This document shows positions 59,506-64,000 of a DNA stretch of 64,000 nucleotides, in pieces. Position 1 is the stretch's first letter, and every line of letters starts with the position of its first letter. Origin of the DNA: Metallyticus violacea. Its lineage: Eukaryota; Arthropoda; Insecta; Mantodea; Metallyticidae. The stretch is taken from contig CM060831.1 of the NCBI GenBank assembly GCA_030762175.1, forward strand, positions 72,013,001 through 72,077,000. Reading direction: 5' to 3'. A model generated the notes under the pieces. The model was not told the origin of the DNA. It saw only the letters and a list, made by a program, of their open reading frames with translations, and searched no databases. The position numbers and the translations under genes were made by a program.

Positions 59506-61839
59506 AGAATGTTTCCATTCTATGGCACTTAGTCTATTTCCTAAAGATCTCAGCAAGTGTTACTTTTACTTTACAGATCTTGAAAGGGTGCCGCGATACT
59601 TTGTATTAAAATATCCATTGCAACAATTGCATTAATGAAGCGGGTATTATGCACAATACAAGACTACAGTTTTCGCTTAGGAAATAAATAAAAGTTAATT
59701 ATAAATACATTTCTGGTGGCAGAAACTGTGATATTCTTATGTTTATATTGATAATCTTATTTCTTGTAAGCTTAAATAGTCTTTGCTCCACACTGCGATA
59801 CATTTTACTTTGCTTTTGTAAGACCCTGAAGGGTTTAAAAATGCTTCGGCTATAACAATCGTGAACAGTGAAACGGAAGATTGAGGATTAAATACGGAGA
59901 TGAAATTCTTGAGGTCCGCCTAAGGGAGAAGCAAAGAATTCTTCATAAGAAATATCAATAAAGTGTACGCAAAGCTAGAATGATATTCCAGAAGACATTA
60001 AAAGGAAAACTTGCCACTTAAGATTTTGCATGCAGTAAAAATGACTTAATATGTATGTAGCACATTGGGGTGTTAGCGCCTAGTATAAAAGGAACTGCTG
60101 GTCAGAATTTCCGTTTTCTATTAGCGTTACTAGGGGTGGGGATGGCTATCGAAAACGTGTGGACATCCTTTAATTGGAACTGCTCCCATCTTCAAATCAA
60201 TTTTATCAGGAAAACTTTAATTGCGTTATTATCCATTCCCCTGTTCCTGAACAGAAAATTGTCTCATCTCTTTTTTCATTTGCTTCTTTCTTCGATTCAT
60301 TCCTATTTTTTTTCCTCCTTCGTTTTTCCTTAATTCCCAGCCTTTTTTTCCAGGTCATAATCTTTTTTCTCTCTCCTCCTGCCTGATTTTCTCTCTATCT
60401 ATTACTGCGAGTAGGAGGGTTGAAAAGAAAAGGGTGGCAAGACTGTAGCCAGGCTGATAATAAACATGTGATGGCATTGTTGTTCTCAGCATGCCTAAAT
60501 AACGGTTCAACTGTTCAACACACTCGGCGTCACTAGTGCACTATCTGTAGTCGAGTGAATACGGATATGTCGAGTAATTAAGCAAATTTGGACTGCACTA
60601 AAGAAATATTGTCTAAAAGTGAGCAGTGTGCATGGATTAAAATTGAGGTGGTACGTGTTGGGAACGTGAGGGAATGTCATGCAGGTCTGCAAAAAGCCTG
60701 TGACAATGAAACTTTGCCATATTGAACGGTGGTATGGGGGTGCCAGACTTTCGACAAGGACCCAATACAGTGGAAGATGCTCCACGTTTAGGTCTTGGAG
60801 TGTATTACGTGGATTTAATTCAATCTCTGATGGAGGTAGTAATTGGCGAATAAGCTTAACTTTTATTTTGCATTGATAATAGTTATTAAATAATTGATCC
60901 GTTTACTCCAGCAAACCCCTTGGTTTAATCAGAATAATACTTCCTATTTCGTTATGCTATCCTACGATCAATTCCTAATAAATAATTGTTCTGTCTTTGA
61001 TGTGAAAGAGACATCAGAACAAACAACACTACAATGATGCAGCAGGACTCTCCTTCCCAAACATCAACAAAAACGGCTTAATACGTATATCCAGTGTCTT
61101 GCAGAAGTGTGACAGCGAGTGATAAATGTGGTAGTGGAGTACACTGAAGGAATGAAAAGATCTGCAGGTTCTAGAATAAATGGTTTACTACTATTCCACT
61201 ACTTTCTTTCCAGCCCTTATAGCTTCATCAATGTGACCGGCTACTCTCATCCCTTCTTCCTATTTTTCATTATGATTTTTCTTTCCTTTTTTCATGGAAC
61301 AACCAACACAGTTACCACCTACTTCTCTTTCTGTGCTCATTCTTCTTTTTCAGTGCTTATTTCTTCAGCATTTAATTGTTTAAAGAAAACACTGCATGAG
61401 CATGGCAATAGAATCTGACTTCTCACTTTTGAGGGATTTGATTTCAATATTAGAAAATTATTAGTTGAAAAATTTTCATTTGGACTTGTCCGTTTGTCTC
61501 TTTTGTGTAGTTTTCCCCCCTTTCTTTCACGTTTTCCTCTTCAGATCCAAAACCTACGAGGAAAAAGACCTCTTCATTCCCAAGAGAGGTTTTCATTGAA
61601 TGAATGACCTTAAAGCGACTCTATAAGGGCAAAAGGTCTGCTACAAATTCAGGGGATGGTTGGTTTGAGCCCAGATAGGATGGAACTGAAACTCTCTTAT
61701 CACATCCCACATTCTAGATTGCTGTATCAATGCATTTGCATACCTGGTTACTATTCACTGAACTGTAATATTATAGGTATGCATGACAATTATTTAGAGT
61801 GATTTAGTGTCTTCCCAATTGGTTTCATCTCTATCTATC
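59506..61839. other. Unannotated stretch
   Basis: T/C-rich runs occur near 60240-60390 and 61200-61380, giving hydrophobic open frames that I regard as compositional. No gene, RNA or mobile element was supported. Confidence 0.45.
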
Positions 61840-63440
61840 ACTAGCTCTTTGCGTCCATTATTCTTCTGATATCTTCCTGGTGAAATGCTCAGCGAGCTCT
61901 TAGTTTTCCTATGCTCCTCCGTACAATTCTAAGATCCTCACGATTTTCCTATGAGTACATCATGAATAATCCATTTTGAAGAGATGTCCTCCCCGTTTCC
62001 ATTTTTGAAATTCTGCAAGACGGTCAATTTTCTTAAGACCTCAATATTTTATCCTGTCTTTAATGTCACATAGAATATGTGCCATTTCGTTTTGCGCTGG
62101 GTAACTTTAAACATGCTTATTTATCTTGATGTTGAGAGACCAAGTTTTACAGCCCTACATAAGAACTGGCATTGTACACGTTTCAAAAACTTCCTTTTTA
62201 TGCTTAACCTTTGTAATGAGTTTTAGGCTCCTGAATTTTCTCCAAACCAAATTTATTCTTTTTTTTTTTTTAATTTTTTCCCCCGTAGGATTTGCAAAGA
62301 AATAATTTGGCCTAGATAAACAAATTTCTGGACAGTCTGATATTTTTGATTAGTTATTTTTAAATAAGCATTTGTCAGACGTTGTTATTATGATTCGTAA
62401 ATAAGCATCTTTGCTGTGTTCAGCTTGTTTAGCATTAATTTCTAGGTGCCTTGAAAATTGTTCCATTATAAGGAGGTTATCTACACATCTTAAAGTATGC
62501 AATAAAGCACAATACAATGTGGTAAACACCACACGAACTAAACGAAAGCCCTATGGTGAAGAGTAGTTTATTAAAGAGAAGGTAATTAATATGATTGAGA
62601 TGAGTTAAAGAAATTTGAAACAATTAAGGGTAATGTTTAAACGTTGAGTGTAAATTTAAGAGACGATTCTGTAAGAGTACTGGATACCAGTACATACCGC
62701 TGGTAACCAATGGCCAGTAATATAGTAATGTAATAAATTAGGATATAATAACTGGCTACCGGTTATAATTCTTACAGGCTGCCAGTAATTTTGTTACTTT
62801 GGTAGATTTTGGAATATTAAATAGGGAAGTAGTTTATTACATTTATATTTTGGTTTAATTTAACTAATTTAGAGCTATTTTTATTATTTTATTATATTAT
62901 TTTACACTAGTTATTGGGAAAAATTGTAAAATACTGAAATTAAAGATTATTGCATTGTATAGTTTATAATAATAAATAGAAAATTTGATGTACACGGTAC
63001 CAGGGTGGCGTATACAGATTGGATTTATTTATATTTACTTTTTATTTATTAGTAATAATAATGTAATAATATTTTGAATGTCTTGGTTTCTCAGAACATG
63101 GCAGTGCTCTACTGAGTCCAATGTCTTTTTATAGTCAAATAATGCAACACAATGTTTTATATTGAATTCCTGCGCCATTTGATTAATTGATTTACTATTT
63201 CCACGTGATATATCGTGCAACATTATGACCGAAATTTAGTGTGATCAACTAGTTGGTTTTCATATACAGCCTTTATCAATCTTCCTTTAAGTATTTTTGA
63301 AAACATTTTGCACAAATTTGAAATTAGGCTTATTGGCCGATATTTATTAACATCGTCTTTGGGCTCGTGTTGTGAAAAAGTATAATTGGGCTCGTTTTCC
63401 AATCTGGTAGTAATTTCTAAAACATTAATATTTTACTAAA
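61840..63440 (-). pseudogene. RTE-like LINE remnant, split by an insertion
   Basis: On the minus strand from about 63345 frames read LINIGQ (the decayed start of the NYRPISL block), FQICAKCFQKYLKEDW, then HNVARYHVEIVN and LDSVEHCHVLRNQDIQ (first RT aspartate block). The match stops near 63030 and resumes near 62540 with CVDNLLIM (decayed FADD box), FSRHLEINAKQAEH, INLVWRKFRSLKLITKVKHK, EVFETCTMPVLM, GCKTWSLNIKIN and, after shifts, KIDRLAEFQKWKRGGHLFKM near 62010. These are the RT thumb and C-terminal blocks of RTE-type ORF2, in order. The endonuclease domain is absent and multiple stops are present. It resembles the remnant at 5585-6545. Confidence 0.75.
62560..63030. other. AT-rich insertion inside the LINE remnant
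   Basis: About 470 bp with no LINE similarity separates two parts of the RT domain that are adjacent in intact elements. It contains repeated motifs such as ACCAGTACATACCGCTGGTA and TGGCTACCGGTTATAA but no coding frame, and no clean terminal repeats were identified. It may be a small non-autonomous element. Confidence 0.4.
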
Positions 63441-63860
63441 TATTTTCTTGATTCTGAAATATTTGATGTTTATTATGCAGTGGTAACATTTAAGATGTAA
63501 AATATTGCAAGTTGTGAGGGAGAGATGGTAAAATAATGTTGGTTATTTCACTATACACGTACTGTAAAAGGGGGTAAAGAATGAAGGACTGTTGGAAACC
63601 AGAGAAGAAAAAAGTAAGACGATACAAAAGAACATAAAATACTAAAGGATGAACTTAAGGCCGATGCTAATAGCTACGAAGAATATCTTACCTCAGCTTC
63701 TACGTGGCATAATTTGGAATACATTTATGGGGGGTTTTATAGAAGCTAGAGTTCTAAATGTATTTAAAATGTAGAAATAACCATGTAAAATTCTGAAGAA
63801 ACAAATACCTTTTTAATAGGTAAAATCCCAAAGTTAAAATACTTTTAAGGATGTCGTTGG
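63441..63860. other. Unannotated stretch
   Basis: No gene or known repeat was recognised. Confidence 0.5.
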
Positions 63861-64000
63861 TCCTGGTGGTGTAATGATAACCATTATTGCCTTCTAAATC
63901 CGAGATCGCGGGTTCAAACCCGGCTAGGATAGATAGCTTTTTTCGGTCGTAAAAATCGTAAGCATGGCTTCCTTCGGAGGAGAAGTAAAGCCGTGGATCT
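63861..64000 (+). mobile_element. SINE family B, head and part of body, cut by window end
   Basis: It starts TCCTGGTGGTGTAATGATAA (A box), then GATCGCGGGTTCAAACCCGG (B box) and CTAGGA, which closes a tRNA-like acceptor stem. The body TCGGTCGTAAAAATCG, GGCTTCCTTCGGAGGAGAAG and GCCGTGGATCT runs to the last base. Confidence 0.9.

Noticed and set aside
1..64000. A novel defence, biosynthetic or multi-gene system
   Set aside because: The window has one supported host exon and otherwise only decayed transposable elements and simple repeats; there is no gene cluster to support such a claim.

Overview
The window looks like gene-poor nuclear DNA from a large, AT-rich insect genome. The supports are many decayed mariner-type transposons, RTE-like LINE remnants, two families of full-length tRNA-derived SINEs, a short run of the insect telomere motif (TTAGG on one strand), and one exon that reads like an arthropod Sidestep-type immunoglobulin domain. 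A polyneopteran such as a cockroach or termite would fit, but the sequence alone does not settle this. There is no sign of a prokaryotic genome, operon, CRISPR array or intact viral genome.

Layout. 0-2 kb holds a long inverted repeat (foldback element, cut by the window start) next to a ~395-bp tandem module. 2.9-11.3 kb has SINEs, an RTE-like LINE remnant (5.6-6.5 kb) and three mariner remnants. 13.36-13.83 kb is an inverted-repeat element with a tRNA-like head inside. 17.7-19.1 kb packs a tRNA-like head with a CA tail, a GA/GGGA minisatellite, a mariner remnant and a SINE. 20-31 kb is mostly unannotatable AT-rich DNA with a solo transposon end, a mariner remnant and a SINE with a clean 11-bp target-site duplication. 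32.2-33.1 kb is a mariner-type deletion derivative with both terminal inverted repeats. 36.8-43.1 kb contains two diverged copies of an unclassified ~850-bp repeat, and between them the only host coding exon I can support (38358-38564, minus). 44.6-54.0 kb is the densest transposon cluster. 54-64 kb has two more mariners, a telomere-like run, and a minus-strand LINE split by an unrelated insertion; the window ends inside a SINE.

Functional reading. Apart from the Ig exon, with consensus splice sites and matching phase-1 ends, every recognisable protein-coding signal is a broken transposase or reverse transcriptase. The window is best read as a large intron, or intron plus intergenic DNA, around one exon of a minus-strand cell-surface gene, filled by waves of transposable elements. 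I found no convincing new multi-gene system. The most interesting items are the isolated Ig exon, the paired 850-bp repeat, the foldback element, the inverted-repeat element at 13.4 kb and the number of distinct mariner insertions.
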